Below, in pieces: positions 36,663 to 46,405 of a stretch of DNA of 64,000 nucleotides. This stretch comes from Parahaliea mediterranea (GTDB lineage Bacteria > Pseudomonadota > Gammaproteobacteria > Pseudomonadales > Halieaceae), in NCBI RefSeq assembly GCF_003402235.1, contig NZ_QEWO01000001.1, forward strand, positions 1 through 64,000, read 5' to 3'. The position numbers and the translations under genes were made by a program. Position 1 is the first letter of the stretch; every line of letters begins with the position of its first letter. The notes under the pieces are model-generated. The model did no database searches. It had not been told where the DNA came from and saw only the letters and a list, made by a program, of their open reading frames with translations.

Positions 36663-39600
36663 TCAACCGGGCATGGTCATCAGCGAGGCATTGCCGCCGG
36701 AGGCGGTGGTGTCGATGCTGATGGTTTTTTCCAGCTGGGTCTGGCGCAGCAGGGTGCGTGGCGACACGCAGGTGATCAGCGGGATGATGGGGCCCCTGCG
36801 CGCGGCCAGCTGGCGCGCCACGGCGTGCAGGTGGGCGCTGCGGGCGTGCACCAGCACGCCGTCGGTGAGGGGCGATTCCAGGGCCTGTTCGGCGCTGGCC
36901 AGCGGCGCAACCAGTAACAGGCCCACCGGCACGCCGGCCCGCTGCAGGGCGCTGGCGATATCCTCCCACTCGCTCAGCAGGCTCTGAGCCACAAACACCG
37001 TGAGGGCGTTGCCGCCCACCAGCGCCGACAGAATGGCCATCAGGTACTCGCCGTTGTGGGCCGCATCGTCCAGTAGGATGCACAGGCAGCCCCGTGGCTC
37101 CAGTTGCAGGGTATTGGATTCGCCGGTGGGGCCGGGCAGTACGGTTGCCTGCCCCAGGCATTCGCCGGCGTAGCGCAGCTGGCTGCGGGCCGCGGCCAGG
37201 GTGTTCTCCAGCATCAGCGGGTCGTCCGCCGCCGGCCGTTCGGCGTAGGTGGCAATGAACTGGCGCAGGATGGACAGGCGCTCATTCAGGCTGCGCTGGG
37301 CCCAGGCCCGCTGCAGGGTTTTGCTGTTGCGCAGCTCGTCGATCACCGGGCGCCCGCCGGCCACCGGCAGGGGGCGCTGGTGCTCGGCGTTTTCCGCCTC
37401 TTCGCCGGTGGTGACCAGCCGTCCCAGGTAATCCGGGCCGCCGGCCTTGGGCCCGGTGCCGGACAAACCCCGGCCGCCAAAGGGCTGCACGCCGACAATG
37501 GCGCCGATCATGTTGCGGTTGACATAGATGTTGCCGGCGCTGACCAGGCGCGCGGCCTCTTCGCAGGCGTCTTCAATGCGGCTGTGGATGCCGAAGGTGA
37601 GGCCGTAGCCGGTGTGGTTGATCTGCTCCAGCACGCCGCGGAAGTCCTGGCCGGCAAAGCGCACCACATGCACCACCGGGCCGAACACTTCCCGCTGCAG
37701 CAGCGACAGGTTGCTGATTTCGTACAGGCGGGGGGCGAAGAAGGTGTGGCCCTCGCCCGCGGGGGCGTCGCACACGTGCAGCAGGCGGCCGGTGCCGTCC
37801 AGGTAGTCCACGTGCTCACGCAGGCGGGCCAGGGCCTTGGCGTCGATCACCGGGCCGATGTCGGTGGACAGCCAGGCCGGGTCGCCGATGGCTAGCTCGC
37901 GCATGGCGCCGATGATCATGTCGATCACTTTGTCGGCGATGTCCTCCTGCAAAAACAGTACCCGCAGGGCCGAGCAGCGCTGGCCGGCGCTCTGGAAGCC
38001 GGAGGTGATGACATCGTCCACCACCTGCTCGGGCAGGGCGGTGGAATCCACCACCATGCAGTTCTGGCCGCCGGTTTCGGCAATCAGTGGCACCGGCGCG
38101 TCGGGGCGGGCCGCCAGGGCCTTGGCAAGCCAGGTGCCGGTTTCGGTGGAGCCGGTGAACATTACCGCCTTGATGCGGGTGTCGGGCACCAGCTTTTCGC
38201 CCACCCGGGGGCCGGGTGCCACCAGCAGTTGCAGCGCCGCCTCGGGCAGGCCGCATTCGCGTGCCAGTTGAACGGTGCGCCAGGCGATCAGGCTGGTCTG
38301 TTCGGCGGGCTTGGCAATCACTGTGTTGCCGGTGACCAGGGCGGCGCTCACCTGGCCGAGGAAAATGGCCAGGGGGAAGTTCCAGGGGCTGATGCACAGC
38401 ACGGTGCCCCGGGGGCGCAGGCCTTCGGCGGCAAAGTCCGCCTGCTCGGCGCGGGCGGCATAGTAACGGCAGAAGTCCACCGCCTCGCGCACTTCCGCCA
38501 CCCCGTCGGGCAGGGATTTGCCGGCCTCCTTGCAGCACAGGCCGATGAGTTCGTCGCGGTGGGCCTCCAGGGCATCTGCCAGCCGGCGCAGGATGTCGGC
38601 GCGCTCCTGTACCGGACGCTGGGCCCAGTCGGGGAAGGCGGCGTGGGTGGTATCCAGCGCCGCTTCAATGGCGCTGTCGTCGGCGTAGCTGATGCGCCCC
38701 ACCAGTTCGGCGTGGTTGGCGGGGTTGCGCACCTCCACCACCTCGCCGCCGTTGCTGGCGTCCAGGGGCAGGCTGGCCTGCCACAGCTGCATGGCTTCGC
38801 GGGCCGGGGCCAGCACCAGCGGGTCGGTCAGGTCCATGCCCTCGGCGTTGGGGCGCTCGTCGCCGTACAGGGCCGGGGGCAGGGGAATGTAGGGGTTGCG
38901 CCGGTTGCGCCAGTGGCGCACCTGTTCCACCGGGTCCTCCAGCAGGGATTCCACCGGGATGTCCTCGTCCACAATGTTGTTGACGAAGGACGAGTTGGCG
39001 CCGTTCTCCAGCAGGCGGCGCACCAGGTAGGCCAGCAGGTCGGCGTGCACGCCCACCGGGGCATACACCCGGCAGGGGACTTTCTCGCCGTCCACCACCT
39101 GGTCGTACAGGGCATCGCCCATGCCGTGCAGGCGCTGGAATTCGTAGCCGCTGCGGTCGTCGCTCATCTCCAGAATGGTGGCCACGGTATAGGCGTTGTG
39201 GGTGGCGAATTGGGGATAGAGGCTGTCGCGGTAGGCCAGCATTTTCGCCGCGCAGGCCTGGTAGGACACGTCGGTGGACGGCTTGCGGGTGAACACTGGG
39301 AAGTCGTGCTCGCCCTCCACCTGGGCCAGTTTGATTTCGGTGTCCCAGTAGGCGCCCTTCACCAGCCGCACCATCATGCGCCGGCCCACCCGCAGGGTGA
39401 GTTCGCGCAGCCACTCGATCACAAAGATGCCGCGCTTCTGGTAGGCCTGCACCGCAATGCCAAAGCCCTCCCAGCCGTTCAGCTCCGGGTCGCTGAATAC
39501 CGCTTCGATGATATCCAGCGACAGGTCCAGTCGGTCGGCTTCTTCGGCGTCCACGGTAAAGCCGATGTCCTGGGCTTTGGCGGCCAGCGCCAGCGCCTTG

Positions 39601-40421
39601 AGCCGGGGCACCAGTTCGCGCATCACGCGCTCGCGCTGGCCGAATTCGTAGCGCGGGTGAATGGCCGAGAGCTTGACCGAAATCCCGGGGCTGTCGACGG
39701 GCCCGCGGCCGGCGGCGGCGCGGCCGATCACCTCGATGGCGTTCATGTAGCTCGCGTAATAGCGCTCGGCGTCGGCCATGGTGCGAGCGCCTTCACCGAG
39801 CATGTCGTAGGAGTAGCGGTAGCCCTTGGCTTCCTCTTCTTTGGCCCGCTCCACCGCGGCGTCGATGGTGGTGCCCATCACGAACTGGGTGCCCATGATC
39901 TGCATGGCGTAGCGCACCGAGGCGCGAATCACCGGCTCACCGAGGCGGCCCATGGTTTTTTTCAGCAGGCCAAACTGGGCGCTTTTGTCCTCGTCGTTGT
40001 AGTTCACCATTTTGCCGGTGAGCAGCAGGCCCCAGGCGGAGGCGTTCACGAACAGGGAGTCCGACTGGCCCAGGTGGGAGCTCCAGTTGCCGTCGGCCAG
40101 CTTGTCGCGGATCAGGCGGTCGATGGTGTGGCGGTCCGGCACCCGCAGCAGGGCCTCCGCCAGGCACATCAGCACCACGCCCTCCTCAGTGGACAGGGCG
40201 TACTCCTGCAGCAGGGCGTCCACGCCGCCCTTGCCGCTCTGCTCGGCGCGAATCTTCAGGACCAGTTTGCGGGCCCGCTCCCAGGCGCGGCTGCGGGCGG
40301 CGTTGCTGATGTCCGCCAGGGGCAGCAGGTAATCCAGTACGTCGTTTTCATCCTTGCGGTAGAAGTCGCGCAGTTGCGCGCGCAGGGCGTCGGGGGCGGC
40401 CAGTGAGCCTTCCAGCAGCAT
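36663..40421 (-). CDS. putA: Bifunctional proline dehydrogenase / L-glutamate gamma-semialdehyde dehydrogenase PutA
   Basis: The 1252-residue enzyme oxidises proline to glutamate in two steps, passing electrons to the membrane quinone pool. It has a proline dehydrogenase barrel (about 140-490, with RLVKGAYWDTEIK) and the P5C dehydrogenase, with catalytic Cys in SAGQRCSALR and the ETGGQN glutamate loop. A C-terminal domain follows, as in long type-B PutA. There is no N-terminal ribbon-helix-helix, so it cannot repress its own gene; the divergent Lrp-type regulator probably does that. GAGGA precedes the ATG. Confidence 0.96.
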   Translation of the reverse strand: MLLEGSLAAPDALRAQLRDFYRKDENDVLDYLLPLADISNAARSRAWERARKLVLKIRAEQSGKGGVDALLQEYALSTEEGVVLMCLAEALLRVPDRHTIDRLIRDKLADGNWSSHLGQSDSLFVNASAWGLLLTGKMVNYNDEDKSAQFGLLKKTMGRLGEPVIRASVRYAMQIMGTQFVMGTTIDAAVERAKEEEAKGYRYSYDMLGEGARTMADAERYYASYMNAIEVIGRAAAGRGPVDSPGISVKLSAIHPRYEFGQRERVMRELVPRLKALALAAKAQDIGFTVDAEEADRLDLSLDIIEAVFSDPELNGWEGFGIAVQAYQKRGIFVIEWLRELTLRVGRRMMVRLVKGAYWDTEIKLAQVEGEHDFPVFTRKPSTDVSYQACAAKMLAYRDSLYPQFATHNAYTVATILEMSDDRSGYEFQRLHGMGDALYDQVVDGEKVPCRVYAPVGVHADLLAYLVRRLLENGANSSFVNNIVDEDIPVESLLEDPVEQVRHWRNRRNPYIPLPPALYGDERPNAEGMDLTDPLVLAPAREAMQLWQASLPLDASNGGEVVEVRNPANHAELVGRISYADDSAIEAALDTTHAAFPDWAQRPVQERADILRRLADALEAHRDELIGLCCKEAGKSLPDGVAEVREAVDFCRYYAARAEQADFAAEGLRPRGTVLCISPWNFPLAIFLGQVSAALVTGNTVIAKPAEQTSLIAWRTVQLARECGLPEAALQLLVAPGPRVGEKLVPDTRIKAVMFTGSTETGTWLAKALAARPDAPVPLIAETGGQNCMVVDSTALPEQVVDDVITSGFQSAGQRCSALRVLFLQEDIADKVIDMIIGAMRELAIGDPAWLSTDIGPVIDAKALARLREHVDYLDGTGRLLHVCDAPAGEGHTFFAPRLYEISNLSLLQREVFGPVVHVVRFAGQDFRGVLEQINHTGYGLTFGIHSRIEDACEEAARLVSAGNIYVNRNMIGAIVGVQPFGGRGLSGTGPKAGGPDYLGRLVTTGEEAENAEHQRPLPVAGGRPVIDELRNSKTLQRAWAQRSLNERLSILRQFIATYAERPAADDPLMLENTLAAARSQLRYAGECLGQATVLPGPTGESNTLQLEPRGCLCILLDDAAHNGEYLMAILSALVGGNALTVFVAQSLLSEWEDIASALQRAGVPVGLLLVAPLASAEQALESPLTDGVLVHARSAHLHAVARQLAARRGPIIPLITCVSPRTLLRQTQLEKTISIDTTASGGNASLMTMPG

Positions 40422-40554
40422 GGTCTGTCCTCATCGGAGAAGGGGGGAAAAAGGGGAAGTGTAGTCACTCGGTGGCAGAATGAGCTGGCTTTTTTGGGCT
40501 TTTCCTCGCCTTATATTCGGCTAGAATGCGCTTTTGCCGCATAAAATTCGGGGA
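40422..40554. promoter_or_regulatory. Divergent putA/Lrp-regulator promoter region
   Basis: This AT-rich 133-bp gap separates the divergent genes. A -10-like TAGAAT lies at 40522-40527 for the regulator; the -35 is poor. The T/A-rich stretch could be an Lrp-type binding region. Boundaries are not resolvable by eye. Confidence 0.4.
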
Positions 40555-41049
40555 ATGACGGGCGTGAAGGTGAAAGCGGGTAGCGCGGCGGTGATCGACC
40601 GCACAGATACCAGGATTATGGCCGTGCTGCAGGCCGAGGGGCGCATTGCCAACGTGGAGCTGGCGCGGCGGGTGAACCTGTCCCCCAGCCCCTGCCTGGA
40701 GCGGGTGCGGCGCCTGGAGGCGGCGGGGCTGATTCGCAGCTACGGCGCCAAGCTGGATGCGGCGGCGCTGGGCTATGGTACCTCGGCCTTTATTCAGGTG
40801 ACCCTCGATCGCACCACCGCTGATGTGTTCGACCGCTTTCGCGACGCGGTGGTGCTGATCGACGCGGTGGCCGAGTGCCACATGGTGGCGGGGGGCTTTG
40901 ATTACCTGCTCAAGCTGCGGCTGAAGGACATGGAGGCCTACCGCGAAGTGCTGGCGAGCATTGTCGACCTGCCCGGGGTCGCCCAGACCCACACCTACGT
41001 GGTGATTGAGGCCATCAAGCACGACAGCGGCCTGCCGCTGAAGGCCTGA
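40555..41049 (+). CDS. Lrp/AsnC-family transcriptional regulator
   Basis: The 164-residue protein has an N-terminal helix-turn-helix (IDRTDTRIMAVLQAEGRIAN, then LARRVNLSPSPCLERVRRLE) and a RAM/ligand-binding domain. It likely senses an amino acid and controls putA, read in the opposite direction 134 bp away; in other gammaproteobacteria Lrp-like PutR or BkdR proteins are located this way. The start is uncertain: ATG at 40555 is used, a TTG at 40534 or GTGs at 40564 and 40570 are alternatives. Confidence 0.9.
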   Translation: MTGVKVKAGSAAVIDRTDTRIMAVLQAEGRIANVELARRVNLSPSPCLERVRRLEAAGLIRSYGAKLDAAALGYGTSAFIQVTLDRTTADVFDRFRDAVVLIDAVAECHMVAGGFDYLLKLRLKDMEAYREVLASIVDLPGVAQTHTYVVIEAIKHDSGLPLKA

Positions 41050-41060
41050 GCGGCGGTTTC

Positions 41061-41089
41061 TGGCAATGCCTGGGGGCGGGCGCTATCCT
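41061..41089 (+). promoter_or_regulatory. Possible sigma-70 promoter of the DUF819 gene
   Basis: TGGCAA (41061-41066), a 17-base spacer, then TATCCT (41084-41089), 24 bases before the ATG and overlapping no coding sequence. Both boxes are only partial matches. Confidence 0.3.
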
Positions 41090-41112
41090 GCGCGCTTTGC
41101 CCGGGAGGAAGC

Positions 41113-42387
41113 ATGGCCAGCCCCAGCGCCGATCTCAGTCAACTGCCGCTGATCCAGAGTGATGCCGCGGCCCTCGGCCTGCTGGCGTTGTGCCTGGGCC
41201 TGGTGTTTTACACCGAGCACAGCAAACACCCCGCCTGCCAGCGTTTTTACCGCTACGTGCCCTCGCTGCTGCTGTGCTACCTGCTGCCGTCCATCTTCAA
41301 TACGGCGGGCATTATCAGTGGTGAGCACTCCAGCATTTACTACGTCACCTCGCGCTTTTTGCTGCCGGCGGCGCTGGTGTTGCTGACCCTGTCCATTGAC
41401 ATGAAGCGCATTGCGGCCCTGGGGCCCAAGGCCATTGTCATGTTCCTCACCGGCACCGTGGGCATTGTGATCGGCGGGCCCATTGCCATTTTGCTGGTGT
41501 CGCTGGTGAGCCCGGAGACGGTCGGCGGGGCGGCGCCCAATGAAATCTGGCGCGGCCTGTCCACCATTGCCGGCAGCTGGATTGGCGGCGGCGCCAACCA
41601 GACCGCCATGTACGAGATGTGGCAGGTGTCCGACGACATCTTCCCCTCGATGATTGCGGTGGACATTATCGTCGCCAATATCTGGATGGCGGTGCTGCTG
41701 ATCATGGCCGGGCGCGCCGACGAACTGGACAAAAAGCGCGGCGCGGACAATTCCGCCATTTATGAGGTGCGCCAGGCGGTGGAGCACTTCGAGCGCCACC
41801 ACGCGCGCATGCCCTACCTGCCGGACTTTATGCTGATGCTGGCGGTGGGCCTGGGGGTGATGGGCCTGTCCCACCTGCTGGCCGACGCCATCGCCCCCTG
41901 GATCAGCGCCAACTACCCGGCCCTCAACAAGTTCAGCCTGGGCAGCCAGTTTTTCTGGCTGGTGGTGATCGCCACCAGCATCGGCCTTGCCCTGTCCTTC
42001 ACCCGCGTGCGCAACCTGGAGGCGGCGGGGGCCTCGCGTATCGGCTCGGTGTTTATTTACTTCCTGGTGGCCTCCATCGGCATGAAGATGGACATCAAGG
42101 CAATCGTGAATTACCCGGGCATTTTTGTGGTGGGGCTGATCTGGATATCCATCCACGCGGGCTTGTTGCTGCTGGTGGCGCGCATCATCAAGGCGCCCAC
42201 CTTTTTCATAGCGGTGGGCAGCCAGGCCAATGTGGGGGGCGCGGCCTCGGCGCCGGTGGTGGCGGCGGCCTTCCACCCCTCACTGGCGCCGGTGGGGGTG
42301 TTGCTGGCGGTGCTGGGTTATGCGCTTGGCACCTACGCGGCGTGGCTGTGCGCGGTGCTGATGCAACTGGCGGCGCCGGTGGGGTAG
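41113..42387 (+). CDS. DUF819 family integral membrane protein
   Basis: The 424-residue protein has about ten to twelve hydrophobic helices and the DUF819/YjcL segments NTAGIISGEH, TLSIDMKRIAALGPKA, GSWIGGGANQTAM and SQANVGGAASAPVVAAAFHP. It may be a transporter of small organic acids or peptides, but the family has no settled function. It has a strong ribosome site (GGGAGGAAGC). It is not in an operon with the upstream regulator, from which it is separated by 63 bp. Confidence 0.85.
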   Translation: MASPSADLSQLPLIQSDAAALGLLALCLGLVFYTEHSKHPACQRFYRYVPSLLLCYLLPSIFNTAGIISGEHSSIYYVTSRFLLPAALVLLTLSIDMKRIAALGPKAIVMFLTGTVGIVIGGPIAILLVSLVSPETVGGAAPNEIWRGLSTIAGSWIGGGANQTAMYEMWQVSDDIFPSMIAVDIIVANIWMAVLLIMAGRADELDKKRGADNSAIYEVRQAVEHFERHHARMPYLPDFMLMLAVGLGVMGLSHLLADAIAPWISANYPALNKFSLGSQFFWLVVIATSIGLALSFTRVRNLEAAGASRIGSVFIYFLVASIGMKMDIKAIVNYPGIFVVGLIWISIHAGLLLLVARIIKAPTFFIAVGSQANVGGAASAPVVAAAFHPSLAPVGVLLAVLGYALGTYAAWLCAVLMQLAAPVG

Positions 42388-42423
42388 GGGGTTAGAAGGG
42401 CGCGCTGTGTCAGCGCCTTGGCA

Positions 42424-42906
42424 TTACAGCGCCTCAAACCGGTTGGCGGCCACGTTCTTCACCACCCGGTCGGCATCAAACACCTGCCCGTTCATGGCGA
42501 TGTAAACCCCCGGCGGCTTGCTCTGCACCGCGCCAATGGCGCAGCCGATATTGAACACCGCGTCACTCTCGGCAAAGGCCGCCGGCTGCAGGGCGCCGGT
42601 TAGCACAATGCGCTTGTCGGCCAGGCCCGCCAGCGCTTTGGCGGTGGCCACCATGCCGTCGGTGCCGTGGGTGATCAGCACGCACTCTTCGCTGCAGCGC
42701 GCTACCAGCGCGCGGATGGTGGCACGGTCGGCATCGTCCATGTCCAGGCTGTCCTTGCGCATGGCAGATTCCACGCTGAAGTCAAAGCCCACACCCATGC
42801 GCTGCAGCAATTGGCCAATCACCGGATCGCCCACCTGATAGTCGCTCTTGGCGTCAAAGTAGATTTTGTCGATGGTGCCGCCAGTGGTGATGATGTGGAG
42901 TTTCAT
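42424..42906 (-). CDS. Minimal asparaginase-like protein (N-terminal domain only)
   Basis: The 160-residue protein matches the N-terminal domain of type I/II L-asparaginases: TGGTID (8-13, nucleophile Thr11), HGTDGM with Thr82 and Asp83, and DKRIVLTGALQP holding the lysine. Full enzymes are about 330 residues; the C-terminal domain that completes the active site between subunits is missing here. Short standalone forms exist in bacteria and may have another substrate. It is convergent with DUF819 and lies downstream of pap on the same strand. Confidence 0.85.
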   Translation of the reverse strand: MKLHIITTGGTIDKIYFDAKSDYQVGDPVIGQLLQRMGVGFDFSVESAMRKDSLDMDDADRATIRALVARCSEECVLITHGTDGMVATAKALAGLADKRIVLTGALQPAAFAESDAVFNIGCAIGAVQSKPPGVYIAMNGQVFDADRVVKNVAANRFEAL

Positions 42907-42964
42907 GCTGGGATTACGCCTTCCTGCCAGTGCTCACCCGCGATGGCGGGCTTGAAGAAGGCGC

Positions 42965-42993
42965 ATTATAGCGAGGCTCCTTCGGCAGGAGCC
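42965..42993 (-). promoter_or_regulatory. Hairpin and -10 box upstream of the asparaginase-like gene
   Basis: GGCTCCT-N5-AGGAGCC (42975-42993) follows the pap stop codon and may stop that transcript, though there is no T run. On the minus strand it is followed four bases later by a perfect TATAAT (42965-42970), 58 bases before the asparaginase start, so this is probably the gene's promoter. Confidence 0.45.
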
Positions 42994-42998
42994 AGTGT

Positions 42999-44477
42999 TC
43001 AGTCCAGCGCCTGCTCAAGCGCTTCGCACAGGGTTTTCAGGATCTGGATGCGGGCGTAGCGCTTGTCGTTGCCGGCCACCAGTGTCCAGGGCGCACCGGT
43101 GGTGCTGGTGTGGGCCACCATGTCCTCCACGGCCAGTTCGTAGTCGCGCCACTTGTCGCGGTTGCGCCAGTCGTCATCGGTGATTTTGTAGCGTTTGTGG
43201 GCGGTTTTCTCGCGGGCCCTGAAACGGGCCAGCTGTTCTTGCGGGCTGATGTGAATCCAGAATTTGCACAGCACACTGCCGTGTTCCACCAGCTGGGCCT
43301 CGAACTGGTTGATCTCGTTGTAGGCGCGCTGCCACTGTTCCCGGTCGGCAAAGCCCTCCACCCGCTCCACCAGCACCCGGCCGTACCAGGAACGGTCAAA
43401 CAGGGTGGCGCGGCCATCGCGCTGGATGGTGCGCCAGAAGCGCCACAGGTAGTGGTGGGCCAGTTCCTCCTTGCTGGGGGCGGCGTACTGGGCCAAGTGG
43501 TAGAGCCTGGGGTCGATAGCCCCGGTCACGCGGCGAATGGCCGAGCCCTTGCCGGCGGCGTCCCAGCCCTCGAATGCCGCAATAAACGAGCGCTGCTTGC
43601 GGTGGGCCTTCCAGGTCAGGTCCTGCAGGCGCTGCTGGTAGTGCTGCAACTCGCTGCGGTAGGCCTTCTTCCCGAGCCGGGCGTCGCTGTCCACCCGCGC
43701 CAGCACCGTGGGTTGGCCGCGGCTGGTGTCGGCCAGTGCCGGCAGCGGCTGTGGCGCCACCTTACCGGGCTGCTGCAGGCGCTCGCGCATGGCCGCCAGC
43801 AGAACTTCCCCGCTGGCAATCTCCCGGTAGTTGCGGTCGTTGGCCTCCACCAGGTGCCAGGGTGCGTGGGCGGTGTCGCTGGCCAGCAGAATGTCCTGGG
43901 CGTTCTTCAGCACCGCGGGGTAGGCTTTTTTCCAAGCGTTGGCGTCCGCTTCAATGCGCGGGTTTTGCTGCTGCTTCGGCGCCTCCTCGGTCAGCTGCAA
44001 TTGCTGTGTTTTGCTGCTGACGTGCAGCCACAGCTTGACGATCAGGTAGCCGTCGGCGCACAGCATGCGCTCAAAGTCGTTGATCTGCGCCAGTTGCCGG
44101 GCCTGCCGGGCGGGGTGCGCCTTACCCTCCAGGGGCGCGCGAATCAGGTGCGTGTACCAGGAGCCGAGAAAGATGCCGATGGTCCCCCGGCGCGGCAGGC
44201 AGCGCCAGTAGCGCCAGTAATAGGGTCGGGTTTCCTCCTCGTCGGAGTGCATCCACAGGGCGTTGGTTTCGATGCCGCGGGGGTCCATCCAGGTGTTCAG
44301 TTGGTGTACCAGGCTGCCCTTGCCGGCGCCGTCCACGCCGGCCACCACCACCAGGGTGGGCACGTTCTGCTCAGCCAACAGGAACTGGTGGGCCAGCAGT
44401 TCGCCCCGCAGCGCGGCCTCGCGCGCCTCGTAGTGGGTTTTGTCCAGGTGTTTGCCGGCTTCCAGTGCTTCAAACAT
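42999..44477 (-). CDS. pap: Polyphosphate:AMP phosphotransferase (Pap, class II PPK2)
   Basis: The 492-residue protein contains two PPK2 domains in tandem. The first has GVDGAGKGSLV and the second GWDAAGKGSAIRR plus the lid motif DRSWYGRVLVERVEG. It uses polyphosphate to phosphorylate AMP to ADP, as in Acinetobacter Pap. The second domain holds the complete catalytic set and the first, as in relatives, may be structural. ATG at 44477 is supported by GGAA nine bases upstream; a start three codons earlier (44486) has none. Confidence 0.95.
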   Translation of the reverse strand: MFEALEAGKHLDKTHYEAREAALRGELLAHQFLLAEQNVPTLVVVAGVDGAGKGSLVHQLNTWMDPRGIETNALWMHSDEEETRPYYWRYWRCLPRRGTIGIFLGSWYTHLIRAPLEGKAHPARQARQLAQINDFERMLCADGYLIVKLWLHVSSKTQQLQLTEEAPKQQQNPRIEADANAWKKAYPAVLKNAQDILLASDTAHAPWHLVEANDRNYREIASGEVLLAAMRERLQQPGKVAPQPLPALADTSRGQPTVLARVDSDARLGKKAYRSELQHYQQRLQDLTWKAHRKQRSFIAAFEGWDAAGKGSAIRRVTGAIDPRLYHLAQYAAPSKEELAHHYLWRFWRTIQRDGRATLFDRSWYGRVLVERVEGFADREQWQRAYNEINQFEAQLVEHGSVLCKFWIHISPQEQLARFRAREKTAHKRYKITDDDWRNRDKWRDYELAVEDMVAHTSTTGAPWTLVAGNDKRYARIQILKTLCEALEQALD

Positions 44478-44532
44478 AGTGAACATTTCCGTGACTATTG
44501 GCCATAGCGTAGGCTGTGGGGCGGCGGCTGGC

Positions 44533-44538
44533 TATAAT
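44533..44538 (+). promoter_or_regulatory. -10 box upstream of tamA
   Basis: A perfect TATAAT lies 49 bases before the tamA start in the divergent pap/tamA gap. The -35 is not recognisable. Confidence 0.45.
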
Positions 44539-44587
44539 CCGCTGCCCGTGACAGGATTGTTGCCGTGAGTTCAGCGACCAGCCGACA

Positions 44588-46405
44588 GTGTTATCCCCCC
44601 GTTATCCCCGATCGTACCCCGCATTCGTGGCAGCGCGGCTGAGCGCCGTGCCTCGGTGGTTGCGTGTGCGGGTCGCTGTGGCAGCGGCGCTGATGCTGTG
44701 GACCGGCGCAGCCGGCGCGGCGGTGCTCAATTACCGGGTGGGGGGCCTGGACAAGCCCCAGCGGGAGAACGTGCAGGCCTGGCTGGGCGAGGCGCCCGCC
44801 GACGAGACAGCGCGCAACGCTTTTCTGTCCACCGCCCGGGAACGGGTGGAGAAGGGCCTGCAGGCCCTGGGTTACTACCAGCCGGATATCGACTTCACCC
44901 TCGACAAGGAGCGAAGCCCCTGGCTGCTGAGCATCCAGGTGGTCGCGGGCGAGCCGGTCCACCTGGACGAATACGACCTGCGCCTGGCGGGCGAGGCCGC
45001 CACCGACCCGGCGTTTGAGCGCTACCTGGCCGAGGCGCCCCTGCAACCGGGCGATCAGCTGGACCACGCCGCCTACGAGAGCATGAAGAAAGGGCTGATG
45101 ACCCTGGCCCAGCGCCGCGGGTACTTTGACGCGCGCTTCAGCGTGAGCCGGGTTGCCGTCGAGGTGGCGGCCAACACCGCCCGCCTCAGCCTGCACTTCG
45201 ACAGCGGGCCACGCTACCGCTTTGGCCCGGTCAGCTACCAGGGCGACGTGCTGTCCACCGACCAACTCACCAGCCTGATGCCCTTTGCCGAGGGCGACCC
45301 CTTCGAGCTGGCGCGCCTGCAGGAATTCCAGTCGCAACTGCAGCGCACCGGCTACTTTCGCGGTGTGCTGGTGCGCCCCCAGATCGATGAGGCGGTGGAT
45401 CAGCGCATTCCCCTGGCGCTGGATCTGGCGCCGGCCAAGCGCCACAGCTTTGAGGTGGGCCTGGGCTACAGCACCGACACCGAGGAGCGGGTGTCGATGG
45501 TGTGGCGCACGCCGCGCATCAACCGCTGGGGCCACAGCCAGGAAACCCGGTTGGAGTACTCTGCCATCAACCCCAGCGGCCGGGTCACCTACAACATCCC
45601 GCTTACCCACCCGCTGGACGATGTGTTGCAGCTGCGGGCGCGGCTGGAGCAAAACGAATTTGGCGACATCGACAGTGACCAGACCGAGTTTGGCGTGCGG
45701 CGCGAAATGCACCGCGACCGCTGGATTTACGGCTATTCCCTGCGCCACCTGAACGAGCGCTGGGACGTGGCCGGCGCCAGCCAGAATGACGACTACCTGC
45801 TGCCCGGCTTCAGCCTGGCCCACAAATACCGCGAGGGCGCCCTGGTGAACCCCAGTCGCGGCCTCAGCCAGTACTACCTGGTGGAGGGGGGCAGCGACCA
45901 GGCCGGTTCCGACCTCGACCTGGTCCGGGCCTACGGCAAACTGGTGTACGTGCACTCCCTGGCCGACGAACGCCACCGGTTGGTGGGGCGCCTGGAGGCG
46001 GGGGCCGTAATCGTATCGGCGGGCCAGCGCGACGAGCTGGCGCCCTCGCTCAGTTTTTTTGCCGGCGGCTCCCAGAGCCTGCGGGGCTACGGCTACCAGA
46101 GCATCGGCAAGGAGGTGAAGGTCACCCGGGATGATGGCAGCACCGGCACCGTGGTGGTGGGCGGTGACCGCCTGCTGGTGGGCAGCCTGGAATACCAGTA
46201 CCGCTTTCGCCCCAATTGGCGCAGCGCCGTATTCATCGACGCCGGCGATGCCTTTGACGCCGAGCAGTTTGACGCCAACTACGGGGTGGGGGTTGGCCTG
46301 CATTACTTGACGCCAGTGGGCGCACTCAAGCTGGAAGTGGCCAACAGCATCAGCGAGGACGACCCGGATTGGCGCTTTATCATCAACATCGGGGCCGAGT
46401 TTTGA
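44588..46405 (+). CDS. tamA: Translocation and assembly module TamA
   Basis: The 605-residue outer-membrane Omp85 protein has a signal peptide, three POTRA domains (about 50-290) and a C-terminal 16-strand barrel with the final aromatic residue (IGAEF). TamA works with TamB in moving proteins or lipids to the outer membrane. The start is a GTG (44588); the ribosome site is weak, and a downstream GTG near 44627 would still leave the signal peptide. The barrel motif GGSQSLRGYGYQSIG matches the family. The stop overlaps the tamB start. Confidence 0.93.
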   Translation: MLSPRYPRSYPAFVAARLSAVPRWLRVRVAVAAALMLWTGAAGAAVLNYRVGGLDKPQRENVQAWLGEAPADETARNAFLSTARERVEKGLQALGYYQPDIDFTLDKERSPWLLSIQVVAGEPVHLDEYDLRLAGEAATDPAFERYLAEAPLQPGDQLDHAAYESMKKGLMTLAQRRGYFDARFSVSRVAVEVAANTARLSLHFDSGPRYRFGPVSYQGDVLSTDQLTSLMPFAEGDPFELARLQEFQSQLQRTGYFRGVLVRPQIDEAVDQRIPLALDLAPAKRHSFEVGLGYSTDTEERVSMVWRTPRINRWGHSQETRLEYSAINPSGRVTYNIPLTHPLDDVLQLRARLEQNEFGDIDSDQTEFGVRREMHRDRWIYGYSLRHLNERWDVAGASQNDDYLLPGFSLAHKYREGALVNPSRGLSQYYLVEGGSDQAGSDLDLVRAYGKLVYVHSLADERHRLVGRLEAGAVIVSAGQRDELAPSLSFFAGGSQSLRGYGYQSIGKEVKVTRDDGSTGTVVVGGDRLLVGSLEYQYRFRPNWRSAVFIDAGDAFDAEQFDANYGVGVGLHYLTPVGALKLEVANSISEDDPDWRFIINIGAEF

